Source: Comamonadaceae bacterium ALPHA2B (GTDB taxonomy: Bacteria > Pseudomonadota > Gammaproteobacteria > Burkholderiales > Burkholderiaceae_C). From it: a stretch of 48,350 nucleotides of DNA. Under the pieces are notes generated by a model. The model worked only from the letters and a program-made list of their open reading frames with translations, ran no database searches and was not told where the DNA came from. Below are positions 34,240-42,999 of the stretch, piece after piece. The position numbers were made by a program, and so were the translations under genes. Each line of letters begins with the position of its first letter. Within the stretch, counting starts at the first letter, position 1. The stretch spans positions 1-48,350 of the forward strand of contig SCOE01000040.1 in the NCBI GenBank assembly GCA_005503065.1, given 5' to 3'.

Positions 34240-35030
34240 TCGAGGCAGTGCTTCCCGGGGCCGACAAGGGGGTGGCCGGCAGCCGCCTGGAGGCGCGCGG
34301 CCTGCAGAAGAGCTACGGCAGCCGCAAGGTGGTCAAGGACGTCTCGCTCGACGTGCAGAAGGGCGAAGTGGTCGGCCTGCTCGGCCCCAACGGTGCCGGC
34401 AAGACCACCTCCTTCTACATGATCGTGGGCCTGGTGCGGGCCGATGCCGGCGAGATCACCATCGACGGCGAGCCGATCGCCCACATGCCCATCCACCGCC
34501 GCGCGCGCATGGGCCTGTCGTACCTGCCGCAGGAGGCGTCGATCTTCCGCAAGCTCAGCGTCGAGGAGAACGTGCGCGCCGTGCTGGAGCTGCAGACCGA
34601 GCCTGACGAGCGCGGCCGCCCGGTCCCGCTGCCCAGGGCACGCATCGAGGAGCGGCTGACCGAACTGCTGGCCGACCTGCGGGTGGACCACCTGCGCGAT
34701 TCGCCCGCGCTGGCCCTCTCGGGCGGCGAGCGCCGCCGCGTCGAGATCGCACGGGCCCTGGCCACCCAGCCGCGCTTCATCCTGCTGGACGAGCCCTTCG
34801 CCGGCATCGACCCGATCGCCGTGATCGAGATCCAGCGGATCATCAGCTTCCTGAAGGAGCGCGGCATCGGCGTGCTCATCACCGACCACAACGTGCGTGA
34901 GACGCTGGGCATCTGCGACCACGCCTTCATCATCAGCGACGGGCAAGTGCTGGCACAAGGCACGCCATCGGAGATCGTCGACAACGCCGAGGTGCGCCGC
35001 GTGTACCTGGGCGAACACTTCCGGATGTGA
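34236..35030 (+). CDS. lptB: LPS export ABC transporter ATP-binding protein LptB
   Basis: A 264-residue cytoplasmic ATPase that powers LPS extraction by LptFG. Walker A is GPNGAGKTT, the Q-loop is YLPQEAS, the ABC signature is LSGGERRR, Walker B is FILLDEPF followed by AGIDPIAV, and the switch His lies in [14 protein letters not shown]. An N-terminal extension of about 20 residues precedes the usual [17 protein letters not shown] start. The likely start is the GTG at 34236 overlapping the lptA stop; no ATG is available before the domain. It is followed 64 bp later by rpoN. Confidence 0.95.
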   Translation: MIEAVLPGADKGVAGSRLEARGLQKSYGSRKVVKDVSLDVQKGEVVGLLGPNGAGKTTSFYMIVGLVRADAGEITIDGEPIAHMPIHRRARMGLSYLPQEASIFRKLSVEENVRAVLELQTEPDERGRPVPLPRARIEERLTELLADLRVDHLRDSPALALSGGERRRVEIARALATQPRFILLDEPFAGIDPIAVIEIQRIISFLKERGIGVLITDHNVRETLGICDHAFIISDGQVLAQGTPSEIVDNAEVRRVYLGEHFRM

Positions 35031-35094
35031 CCGGGGTGCAGATGCCGCTCCAGAAGGCACAGCGCATGGGTGATCCGTCGGGAGGTGGCACGCC

Positions 35095-36690
35095 GTGAAG
35101 CAAGGCCTGTCGCTGCGCGTCTCGCAGCACCTCGCGCTCACGCCGCAGCTGCAGCAGTCGATCCGGCTGCTGCAGCTGTCCACGCTCGAACTCAGCCAGG
35201 AAGTCGAGCAGATGCTCGACGACAACCCCTTCCTCGAGCGCCTGAACGAGGAGGCGCCGCGCGAGGAGTTCGGCGTCGAGGCGGCCGACACCCCCGCGCC
35301 GCGCGAGGAGCGCGAGGACAGCGGCGAATTTGCTATTAATTCAATAGCTACTCCCGCAGACGGGGCGGGGGCTGCAGGCCAGAATGACACCGAATCCCCA
35401 GTGGCCGACGCGGTCGACGGCGAACCCTCCGAGCCCGACTGGGACGGTGACGGCACGGTCGATCTCGCGCCCGACGATTCCGAGTGGGGCGGCGACGCCC
35501 CGGCACGCAACAACAACGCGGGCGACGACGAGCGCGCCGATGCGACCGAACTGGCGCGCAGCCAGGAATCGCTGCAGGCCTTCCTGCACCGGCAGGCGTT
35601 GTCGCTGCGCCTGTCGCCCGAGGACTCGGCCGCGCTGCGCTTCCTGATCGAATCGCTCAACGACGACGGCTACCTCGAGGACTCGCTGCCTGCGCTGGCC
35701 TCGGGCCTGGCCGGCGACGACAACGACCAGTTCGACGACCTGGTGCACCACTTCCAGGTCGCGCTCGGACTGCTGCAGAGCCTGGAGCCGGTGGGCGTGG
35801 GCGCGCGCGACCTGGGCGAATGCCTGGCGATCCAGCTGCGCGCCGCCGCCGACGAGGACGAAGGCGACCCCGAGGCCGCCGACGTGCGCAAGGTGGCGCT
35901 GGCCATCTGCAAGCAGTCGATGGAGCTGCTGGCCAAGCGCGACTTCCGGCGCCTGGCCGCGCTGACGCGCAGCACCGAGGACGAGGTGCGCCAGGCCATG
36001 CAGCTGATCGCGCGGCTGGAGCCCAAGCCGGGCCGCCGCTTCGTCGACGTCGAGCGCAACATCGTCGTGCCCGACGTGATCGTCACCAAGACCGGGCGCG
36101 GCACGAACGTGAAGTTCCGCGTGCAGCTCAACCCCGACGTCATGCCGCGCCTGCGCGTGCACGACATCTACGCCGGCGCGCTCAAGTCCCACAAGGGCGA
36201 GGGCAGCCAGGCCCTGAGCCAGCGCCTGCAGGAGGCCCGCTGGTTCATCAAGAACATCCAGCAGCGCTTCGACACGATCCTGCGCGTGTCCAACGCCATC
36301 GTCGAGCGGCAGAAGAACTTCTTCGTGCACGGCGAACTGGCCATGCGTCCGCTCGTGCTGCGCGAGATCGCCGACGAGCTGGGCCTGCACGAGTCGACCA
36401 TCAGCCGGGTGACGACCGCCAAGTACATGGCCACGCCCTTCGGCACGGTGGAGCTCAAGTACTTCTTCGGTTCGGCGCTGGGCACCGAGACCGGCGGCAA
36501 CGCATCGAGCACGGCGGTGCGTGCGCTCATCAAGCAGTTCGTCGGCTCCGAGAACGCGAAGAAGCCGCTGTCGGACAGCCAGATCTCCGAGATGCTCAAG
36601 GAACAGGGGATCGAGTGCGCGCGCCGCACCGTCGCCAAGTACCGCGAGGCGCTGCGCATCGCGCCGGCCAACCTGCGCAAGGCGCTGTAG
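35095..36690 (+). CDS. rpoN: RNA polymerase sigma-54 factor
   Basis: A 531-residue alternative sigma factor. Region I is the Gln/Leu-rich activator-contact segment (KQGLSLRVSQHLALTPQLQQ, SIRLLQLSTLELSQEVEQML). Region II (about 60-200) is acidic and variable; region III holds the core-binding and HTH segments (LHESTISRVTTAKYMATPFG); the RpoN box ARRTVAKYRE sits near residue 510. Residues 79-98 (FAINSIATPADGAGAAGQN) are encoded by a copy of the dispersed repeat carried in frame within region II. The lptA-lptB-rpoN order is the classic one, but hpf and ptsN do not follow. Confidence 0.96.
   Translation: MKQGLSLRVSQHLALTPQLQQSIRLLQLSTLELSQEVEQMLDDNPFLERLNEEAPREEFGVEAADTPAPREEREDSGEFAINSIATPADGAGAAGQNDTESPVADAVDGEPSEPDWDGDGTVDLAPDDSEWGGDAPARNNNAGDDERADATELARSQESLQAFLHRQALSLRLSPEDSAALRFLIESLNDDGYLEDSLPALASGLAGDDNDQFDDLVHHFQVALGLLQSLEPVGVGARDLGECLAIQLRAAADEDEGDPEAADVRKVALAICKQSMELLAKRDFRRLAALTRSTEDEVRQAMQLIARLEPKPGRRFVDVERNIVVPDVIVTKTGRGTNVKFRVQLNPDVMPRLRVHDIYAGALKSHKGEGSQALSQRLQEARWFIKNIQQRFDTILRVSNAIVERQKNFFVHGELAMRPLVLREIADELGLHESTISRVTTAKYMATPFGTVELKYFFGSALGTETGGNASSTAVRALIKQFVGSENAKKPLSDSQISEMLKEQGIECARRTVAKYREALRIAPANLRKAL
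35329..35386 (-). repeat. rpoN: Dispersed repeat inserted in frame within rpoN
   Basis: TTTGCTATTAATTCAATAGC followed by a G/C arm (GGCGGGGGCTGCAGGCC) matches the reverse-orientation form of the dispersed repeat. It is 58 bases long, keeps the reading frame and is translated as a flexible Ala/Gly segment in the acidic region II. Confidence 0.7.
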
Positions 36691-36711
36691 GGAAACGGGT
36701 TCGGAAGTCCG

Positions 36712-36780
36712 CTTTCAGAGCCAAATCGGCCTACGGCGCCCGTCCCTTGGGTGCAGGCAGCTATCGATTTGATAGCAATT
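36712..36780 (+). repeat. Dispersed Comamonadaceae-type repeat
   Basis: CTTTCAGAGCCAAATCGGCC, a G/C arm with GGCGCCCGTCCC, then GCAGCTATCGATTTGATAGC and AATT. It is the fullest copy in the window and fills the gap between the convergent rpoN and histidine-kinase genes. ATCGATTTGAT and the flanks can pair with themselves. Confidence 0.75.
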
Positions 36781-36785
36781 CGCGC

Positions 36786-38549
36786 TCAGCCGGCCTGAGC
36801 CAGCACCGCCCGCAGCGCCGCGGGCTGCACCGGCTTGCGCAGCGCCTGCCAGCCGCGCGCGCGCGCATGGGCCTGCGTGGCCTCGTCGATGTCGGCCGAG
36901 ACCAGCGCGATGACCAGGCCCGGCCGGTGCGCCTGAAGCCGTTCGGCCAGCGCCACGCCGTCGAGCTCGCCCGGCAGGCGGATGTCGCACAGCGCGACCT
37001 GGATGCGGCGCAGGTCGGCCAGTGCCAGCGCTTCGGCAGCGCTGGCGTAGACCTGGGCCTGTGCCGACCATTGCCGCAGCAGTGCCACGAGGCTGGCCGC
37101 AACCACGGCGTTGTCCTCCACCACCAGCACCTCGATGCCGGGCCGCAATGCCTGCGGCGGCGCGGCCGGCGGGCGCTCCTGCAGCGCGGGCCGGTCGGCC
37201 ACGGGTGCATCGGCCGGCGCCGCAGGCACGGTGAAACCGAACACCGCCCCCCGCCCAACCGCGGAGCGCAGCGTCATCCGCAGGTTCAGCCGATCGGCCA
37301 GGCGGCGCACCACGCCCAGGCCCAGCCCATGGCCGCGCTGCAGGTTGCGCTCCACGTTGCCCACCTGCTCGAAATCGCCGAAGACGCGGGCCTGCGCCTC
37401 GGGCGCGATGCCGATGCCGCCGTCGCGCACTTCCACGCGCCACGCGCCCGGGCGGCGCCGTGCTGCGACCAGGATGCGTCCGCGCGGTGCGAACTTCACG
37501 GCGTTGTCCACCAGGTTGGCCAGGATGCGACGCAAGGCGACGGCGTCGCTCCAGGCCAGCGCGTCGGCCGGGCAGCGCACCTGGATGCGGGCGTCGCCGG
37601 CCTGCCGCGCGACCTCGGCCAGCAGCGCTGCCAGCGGCACGGCACCCTGGACCAGGGGCTCGGCGGCCGACTCGATGCGGCCGATCTCCAGCAGTTGGTG
37701 GGTCAGCGTCTCCAGCGCGGCCTGGGCGTCGCCCAGCGCGGCCACCGTGCCCTGCATCGCCGCGGCGGGCACGCCCTGGTCCAGCTGTTCGCGCAGCACC
37801 GCCGTCTGCAGGCCGATGGCCATCACGGGCTGGCGCAGGTCGTGGTTGGCGGCGGAGAAGAAGCGCAGCCGCTCGGCCTGCGCCTGCTGCGACTCGCGCA
37901 GGCCGGCCACTGCCTGCTCGCGCAGCGCATGGGCGTTCAGGCGCAGGCCGATGTTCTCCTCGAGCTGGCGGTTGTGGCTGCCCACCTGCTTGAGCATCAG
38001 CGCCAGCAGCAGCACGCCCAGCAGCGCCACTGCCACCATCGGCGGCGCACCGAAGGCCAGGCCCATCGCGATCACAGGCGCCATCAGCAGCGTGATGGCC
38101 AGCCGCACCGCAGGCGTGTGGAAGGAGACGGAGAAAGCCGACGACAGCGTCATGCCCATCACGATCAGGCCCAGCAGCAGCTGGTGCATGGGGTCGGCGG
38201 CATTGAAGAGCAGCACGCCTGCCAGGCCGTGCGCCGCTTCCCAGATGCCGGTGCGCAGCGTGTGGATGCGCTGGGCGCGGCGCAGGGTCTCGGGGGTGAG
38301 GGTGTCCGGCACGCGCTGCGGGAAGAAGCCCCGCATCACCGTCACCGCCGCGATGCCGGCCAGCCACAGGGCGGCCCGCGCGGGCGAATACAGCCAGCCG
38401 AAGACCGCCGCGACGCCGGCGTTGAGCAGGAACTGCACCGCCAGGATGGGCCCCAGCGGCCGGGTGCTCAGCCGAAGCACCTCGCATTCGACCAGGAAGC
38501 GGTCCGCGGCTGCGTCGGTGGGTGGGGAGGAGGGCTCGGCGGTGCGCAT
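36786..38549 (-). CDS. Hybrid sensor histidine kinase with C-terminal receiver
   Basis: A 587-residue membrane kinase. Residues 30-190 hold about six membrane spans with no large periplasmic loop, so it may sense a membrane or intracellular signal. The dimerisation box is FFSAANHDLRQPVMAIGLQ with phospho-His236; the ATPase domain has NLVDNAVKFAPRG (N box) and GHGLGLGVVRRLADRL (G2). A receiver domain follows with phospho-Asp522 (LCDIRLPGELDG) and Lys572. The HDLRQP subtype is frequent in betaproteobacteria, usually paired with a LuxR-type output regulator; none is adjacent here. The ATG at 38549 was chosen because longer forms would run into rlmL. Confidence 0.88.
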   Translation of the reverse strand: MRTAEPSSPPTDAAADRFLVECEVLRLSTRPLGPILAVQFLLNAGVAAVFGWLYSPARAALWLAGIAAVTVMRGFFPQRVPDTLTPETLRRAQRIHTLRTGIWEAAHGLAGVLLFNAADPMHQLLLGLIVMGMTLSSAFSVSFHTPAVRLAITLLMAPVIAMGLAFGAPPMVAVALLGVLLLALMLKQVGSHNRQLEENIGLRLNAHALREQAVAGLRESQQAQAERLRFFSAANHDLRQPVMAIGLQTAVLREQLDQGVPAAAMQGTVAALGDAQAALETLTHQLLEIGRIESAAEPLVQGAVPLAALLAEVARQAGDARIQVRCPADALAWSDAVALRRILANLVDNAVKFAPRGRILVAARRRPGAWRVEVRDGGIGIAPEAQARVFGDFEQVGNVERNLQRGHGLGLGVVRRLADRLNLRMTLRSAVGRGAVFGFTVPAAPADAPVADRPALQERPPAAPPQALRPGIEVLVVEDNAVVAASLVALLRQWSAQAQVYASAAEALALADLRRIQVALCDIRLPGELDGVALAERLQAHRPGLVIALVSADIDEATQAHARARGWQALRKPVQPAALRAVLAQAG

Positions 38550-38631
38550 GGCAAAGGCTGTCGGACTATAGGGGAGCGGCCTGCGCGGCGCGCACGGCGA
38601 CAATGGCGCCTGCTCCCTTTGGCCGCCGCCC

Positions 38632-39879
38632 GTGAACGATCTCTCCCTTTTCCTGCCCTGCGCCGCCGGCGTGGAGGACTTCCTGGCCCAGGAGGTCCAT
38701 GCCATCACCGGACGCGCCGGCGACGACCTGCGCGTGCTGCGCGCCGGCGTGCGCGTGCGGGCGGGCTGGCGCGATGTGCTCGCGCTCAACCTGCGAAGCC
38801 GTCTTGCACAGCGCGTGCTGGTCGAGCTGGCGCACCGGCCCTACCGCGGCGAGCAGGACCTGTACGAGGCCGCCAGCGGCGTGGCATGGGAGATCTGGTT
38901 CACGCCGCGCCAGACCTTCAAGATCGAGACCACCGCCACCGGCAGCCCGCTCAAGAGCCTGAACTTCGCCACGCTGCGCATCAAGGACGCGATCGCCGAC
39001 CGCTTCCGCGCCAAGGCTGGCGGCGTGCGCCCCAGCATCGAGACGCAGCACCCCGACGTGCGCGTGTTCGCCCATCTCACCGCCGACCACGTCACGCTGT
39101 ACATCGACACCAGCGGCGAGCCGCTCTTCAAGCGCGGCTGGCGCGTCGACAAGGGCGACGCCCCGCTCAAGGAAACCCTGGCCGCCGCCATGCTGGCCGC
39201 CAGCGGCTGGTGGGACCCGGAGACCGGCCGGGTGGCCGACGCGCCGCTGTACGACCCCTGCTGCGGCAGCGGCACCATCGCCATCGAGGCTGCGCAGATC
39301 GCCGCCGGCATGCCCGCCGGCGGCCAGCGCCGCTTTGGCTTCGAGCAACTGCTGCCGCATCGGGCCGAACTCTGGTCTGCTATCAAAAACGAAGCGCCTC
39401 GCGCAGGTACGGCGGGCGCTGTGGCCGTTTTTGGCAGTGACGTTTCGCACCGCATGGTCGACTTCGCGCAGCGCAACGCCGAACGCGCCGGCGTGGCCGA
39501 CCGCGTCAACCTGCGGGGCGGCGACGCGCTGCAGCGCATGCCGCCGGCCGAGTCGGGCGTCATCGTGCTCAACCCGCCGTACGGCGAGCGCATTGCCGTC
39601 GGCGGCTTCGCTGGGTCACCGGGCCGCACCGGCGCGCGCGAGGTGGCGCAGGACGAGGGCGGCGACGACGCGGGCGACTTCTTCCCGCGCCTGGCCGCCC
39701 ACTGGAAGAAGCACTACGCCGGCTGGACCGCCTGGGTGCTCACGCCCGACATGAAGCTGCCGCAGCACATGCGCCTGAAGGAGTCGCGCCGCGTGCCGAT
39801 GTGGAACGGGCCGATCGAATGCCGGCTGTTCCGCTTCGACATGGTGGCCGGTTCGGCGCGGGCCAGGCCGGCGGGCTGA
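38632..39879 (+). CDS. rlmL: THUMP-domain 23S rRNA (guanine-N2) methyltransferase RlmL
   Basis: A 415-residue enzyme that methylates G2445 of 23S rRNA; it equals the N-terminal half of E. coli RlmKL. An N-terminal ferredoxin-like and THUMP region (1-190) is followed by the Rossmann SAM domain: DPCCGSGTIAIEAA from Asp208 and the catalytic NPPYGER from Asn314. Start is GTG at 38632. Two insertions are visible: residues 249-269 are encoded by a dispersed repeat, and a Gly/Asp-rich loop lies at about 323-345 just after NPPYGERI. It is divergent from the kinase gene with 82 bp between starts. Confidence 0.9.
   Translation: MNDLSLFLPCAAGVEDFLAQEVHAITGRAGDDLRVLRAGVRVRAGWRDVLALNLRSRLAQRVLVELAHRPYRGEQDLYEAASGVAWEIWFTPRQTFKIETTATGSPLKSLNFATLRIKDAIADRFRAKAGGVRPSIETQHPDVRVFAHLTADHVTLYIDTSGEPLFKRGWRVDKGDAPLKETLAAAMLAASGWWDPETGRVADAPLYDPCCGSGTIAIEAAQIAAGMPAGGQRRFGFEQLLPHRAELWSAIKNEAPRAGTAGAVAVFGSDVSHRMVDFAQRNAERAGVADRVNLRGGDALQRMPPAESGVIVLNPPYGERIAVGGFAGSPGRTGAREVAQDEGGDDAGDFFPRLAAHWKKHYAGWTAWVLTPDMKLPQHMRLKESRRVPMWNGPIECRLFRFDMVAGSARARPAG
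39378..39436 (-). repeat. rlmL: Dispersed repeat inserted in frame within rlmL
   Basis: TGCTATCAAAAACGAAGCGC, then CTCGCGCAGGTACGGCGGGCGCT at 39399-39420 and GGCCGTTTTTGGCAG. It is the reverse-orientation form of the repeat and is translated as AIKNEAPRAGTAGAVAVFGS between two strands of the SAM domain. Confidence 0.7.
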
Positions 39880-39936
39880 GGGCGCGCGGGGTCCGGCGGC
39901 GGCTCGGCTGGCCGGCAGGTCAGCACCTTGGCGTGA

Positions 39937-41211
39937 CTAGGGTTTCGCCCGTCGAACCGTCGCCGTGCAATCCCCGAAACCGATCCGTCGACGCCCGGGG
40001 CGCTCGCAGTGGCCTCGCAGCGTCACGGTGTCGTCGTCATGCAGGAAAAGACGTTCCTCGCCGTTCGAAAGGCACAGGGGGTGTCTTCCACCCTGGGTGA
40101 TTTCCAGCAGACAGGCCGACTGGCCCGGGCCGGCGCCGGACAGAGTGCCCGTTCCAAGAAGATCGCCGGGCATCAGGTTGCAGCCGTTGACGGTGTGGTG
40201 CGCCACCAGTTGGGCCACCGTCCAATACGCCGCCTGCGCAAGGCCGGTGCGGACAATGCAGTCGCCGCTCAGCCCCTGCGCCCGCATCTGCGGCGTTTGC
40301 AGCCAGACCTCGAGCGTCACGTCGATCGCCCCCGACACCTGGTCCGCCTGGCCGTCGAGGTACGGCAGTGGCTGCGGATCCTCGGGCGGCCGGACGAAGG
40401 GCCTGCGAAACGGCGCCAGCGCCTCCAGCGTCACGATCCAGGGCGAAAGCGTCGTGGCGAAGCTCTTCGCGAGGAAGGGGCCGAGCGGCTGCGCTTCCCA
40501 GCGCTGGAGGTCACGCGCACTCCAGTCGTTCAGGAGCGTCAGGCCTGCGATGTGCTCCCGGGCCGCATCGATGGGAATCGCGTCGCCCTGCGCGTTGCCC
40601 TGGCCGATGACGATGCCCATCTCCAGTTCGAAATCCAGTTGCTCGCTGGGCTGCAACGCGGGCGCGGCGGCGCCTGGGGCCTTGACCTGGCCTTTCGGCC
40701 GAGCGAAATCCCTGCCGCTGACCTGTATCGACGAGGCACGTCCGTGGTAGCCGATCGGCACCCAGCGGTAGTTCGGCAGCAGCGGCATGTCGGGTCGGTG
40801 GAGGCGGCCCGTGTTCGACGCGTGATGGATGCCGATGAAGAAGTCGCTGTAGTTTCGGGTCTCGCATGGCAGGCCCAGCTCGACCCCATTCATGGGCATC
40901 AGCCATGGCTCGACCCGCGCGCGGTCGCCGCTGCCGTGCCGCAGCGCCAGCGAGATCGCCTCCCGTTGGGCCTGGCGCTGCGCGCGTGGCAGCGTCAGCC
41001 ACTGCGCCATGTGCGGACTGTCGCAGAGGCCGGCGCCGTACACGTCCAGGACCCGGTCGCCAATGGCCACGCCAATCGACCAGGGCTCGGACGCATCCCG
41101 CCTGAATCTGCCATAGGGCAGGTTCTGGATCGGGAACGGGGTGTCGGGAGCGTTGGCGCTCTCGACCCAGCTCATGAGGTCGGGCGAGTTCGCATCGAAC
41201 GGATGAGTCAC
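39937..41211 (-). CDS. fahA: Fumarylacetoacetase
   Basis: A 424-residue hydrolase that splits fumarylacetoacetate to fumarate and acetoacetate at the end of the homogentisate pathway. Almost every FAH hallmark is present: SANAPDTPFPIQNLPYGRF near the start, RNYSDFFIGIHHASNTGR (metal Asp), LDFELEMGIVIG (metal Glu pair) and LNDWSARDLQRWEAQPLGPF. It is the long (eukaryote-like) form, not the short FAH-domain type. Start is uncertain: GTG at 41211 gives a family-like leader, while an ATG at 41175 is also possible. No homogentisate dioxygenase is nearby; it is the last gene of a Bug-cyclase-hydrolase operon, so it may act on a related beta-diketo acid. Confidence 0.9.
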   Translation of the reverse strand: MTHPFDANSPDLMSWVESANAPDTPFPIQNLPYGRFRRDASEPWSIGVAIGDRVLDVYGAGLCDSPHMAQWLTLPRAQRQAQREAISLALRHGSGDRARVEPWLMPMNGVELGLPCETRNYSDFFIGIHHASNTGRLHRPDMPLLPNYRWVPIGYHGRASSIQVSGRDFARPKGQVKAPGAAAPALQPSEQLDFELEMGIVIGQGNAQGDAIPIDAAREHIAGLTLLNDWSARDLQRWEAQPLGPFLAKSFATTLSPWIVTLEALAPFRRPFVRPPEDPQPLPYLDGQADQVSGAIDVTLEVWLQTPQMRAQGLSGDCIVRTGLAQAAYWTVAQLVAHHTVNGCNLMPGDLLGTGTLSGAGPGQSACLLEITQGGRHPLCLSNGEERLFLHDDDTVTLRGHCERPGRRRIGFGDCTATVRRAKP

Positions 41212-41282
41212 GGGTTCTCGTGGTCGCTGGCTGCGTGTTCGCGGGGTGCGGCAGAGGTCGCCGGAGGCAACCGCCAAGCGCT

Positions 41283-42977
41283 TCAGTGGTTCCGGGGAGG
41301 GATCCTCGGCAGGAGCAGATGCGAGTCGTAGCGTCCGCCGGTGAGGACGGTGTTGTCGCCCTGGAACAGCTCCGGCCTGCGGTCCAGCGGATCGGTGTGC
41401 AGGAAGGGGCCAGACCCCTTGCGCGGGCCTGCCGCGTCCTCACGCTCGAAGTCCTGCGCGTCGATCCGCACCGCCAGCCGGTACCCCGGCGGAAGCACGA
41501 TGGACGTGGGCCAGATCTCCACCTCCACCCGATAGTCTTCGCCGGGTGTCAGCAGCTCCCGTTCGTCGTGCGTGTGGAACGGCTGCCCTGGCCGCGACCG
41601 CCCTGCGTCGGTCTTGCGATGAGAGGCACGCAGCCACCCTTGCGCGATGGGCACCTGGGGATCCGTCGCACCCCGGAACAGCACTTCGCGGCCATCGGGG
41701 TCATAGGCCCGGACGGTGGCGAAGAGATCCATGTCCCGGGTGCTCGAACGGATCCAGACCACCAGTGAGAGCGGGCCGGTGAATTCCGTCGAAGCCTCCA
41801 TGGGCGCGCTCAGGAATTCGACGCCACGGCCCGGCGCGCGGTACTCCGCCGCGGCGATGCGGTCGAAGGGCTCGTGGGCCAGCGCCTTGCCCTGCGCATC
41901 CAGGTAGAGCCGGGTCCATTGCGTTCGCGCGATCGGCCACTCGTGTTCGAAGCGCTGCTCGAAGCGGTCCGGGTGGCGCACCTCCAGCATGACGGGGGGC
42001 TGCTCGTCCCATCCGTTGGGCTCGTCCTTCAGGAACCTGTCGAAGAAGCGCCGCTGCATCTGCACGTACGCCGGCAGGTAGAAGGATTCCCAGTGCGTGC
42101 CGCCATGCATCTGCAGCCACTTGTACCGCGAACCCGCGCCCAGGAAGCCCTGCACGTTGCCGCGCAGATGCAGCCCCATGCCGCCCCAGTTCCCGGCGGA
42201 AAGGAGCGGCACCTCGATGTCCGCCAGCCTGGAGGACCGTGCGGCATACCACGCGTCGATGAGGGGGTGCGACCGGAACTCGTCGATCACATCGACCCTG
42301 TTGCTGCGCCGGACCTCGGCATCCAGCGGCTCACCCGTGCTCGTCGCACCGGTGTCCCTGTCGATGTACGGGCTGTCGCCGTTGCCGTTCTGCACCGAAA
42401 GGATCTGCTTGGGGTACCAGAGTTCGAAGAAGAAGTTGCCGAAGATGCCGCCGTGATGGCTGGCGTCGCGGTACATGTCGCTGGCGCCTTCCCAGGGGCA
42501 GATCGCCGCGAGATGGCGTGGGCGGCGCGCCGCGACCTGCCACTGGTTCATCGCGTAGTACGAGATGCCCAGCAGGCCCACCTTGCCGTTCGACCATGCC
42601 TGCGTTCCCGCCCAGTCGATGCAGTCGGCATAGTCGTCCGTTTCCTGCGGCGACCACACCCACAGCATGCCCGGCGATTCGCCGGCGCCCCGGCTGTCGA
42701 CCACGACCAGTGCATAGCCCCAGGGAATCCAGCGCTCCGGATCGGCCACCTCCCAGCGCAGGTAGCGTCCGGAGCTGCCTTCGGTGTCGATGCCCGGGTA
42801 CAGCCGCTTCAGCTCGTCCCACTGCGGCTTGAAGGCGTCCTCGAAGTGCGCATCCTTGCCATAGGGACCGTGCGTCATGAGGACGGGGACGGGTGCGTCT
42901 CCATCCGGGCGGAACACGTTCGCCCTGAGGACGGCGCCATCGCGCAAACGGATGGGAACGTTCTTCTCGAAGATCAT
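41283..42977 (-). CDS. CocE/NonD family hydrolase (X-Pro dipeptidyl-peptidase S15-like)
   Basis: A 564-residue alpha/beta hydrolase. The peptidase S15 domain contains VVVDSRGAGESPGMLWVWSP, the nucleophile elbow LLGISYYAMNQW (Ser139) and the catalytic acid/His region (WKLQMHGGTHWES-like, here KWLQMHGGTHWESFY). The C-terminal third is the jelly-roll (TGPLSLVVWIRSSTRDMDLF and PPGYRLAVRIDAQDFERE). The family cleaves esters or amides such as cocaine or acylated peptides. No signal peptide is seen, so it acts in the cytoplasm. It lies 22 bp downstream of the cyclase gene in the operon. Confidence 0.85.
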   Translation of the reverse strand: MIFEKNVPIRLRDGAVLRANVFRPDGDAPVPVLMTHGPYGKDAHFEDAFKPQWDELKRLYPGIDTEGSSGRYLRWEVADPERWIPWGYALVVVDSRGAGESPGMLWVWSPQETDDYADCIDWAGTQAWSNGKVGLLGISYYAMNQWQVAARRPRHLAAICPWEGASDMYRDASHHGGIFGNFFFELWYPKQILSVQNGNGDSPYIDRDTGATSTGEPLDAEVRRSNRVDVIDEFRSHPLIDAWYAARSSRLADIEVPLLSAGNWGGMGLHLRGNVQGFLGAGSRYKWLQMHGGTHWESFYLPAYVQMQRRFFDRFLKDEPNGWDEQPPVMLEVRHPDRFEQRFEHEWPIARTQWTRLYLDAQGKALAHEPFDRIAAAEYRAPGRGVEFLSAPMEASTEFTGPLSLVVWIRSSTRDMDLFATVRAYDPDGREVLFRGATDPQVPIAQGWLRASHRKTDAGRSRPGQPFHTHDERELLTPGEDYRVEVEIWPTSIVLPPGYRLAVRIDAQDFEREDAAGPRKGSGPFLHTDPLDRRPELFQGDNTVLTGGRYDSHLLLPRIPPRNH

Positions 42978-42999
42978 TTTTCTTCCGATCGCCGCCTGT

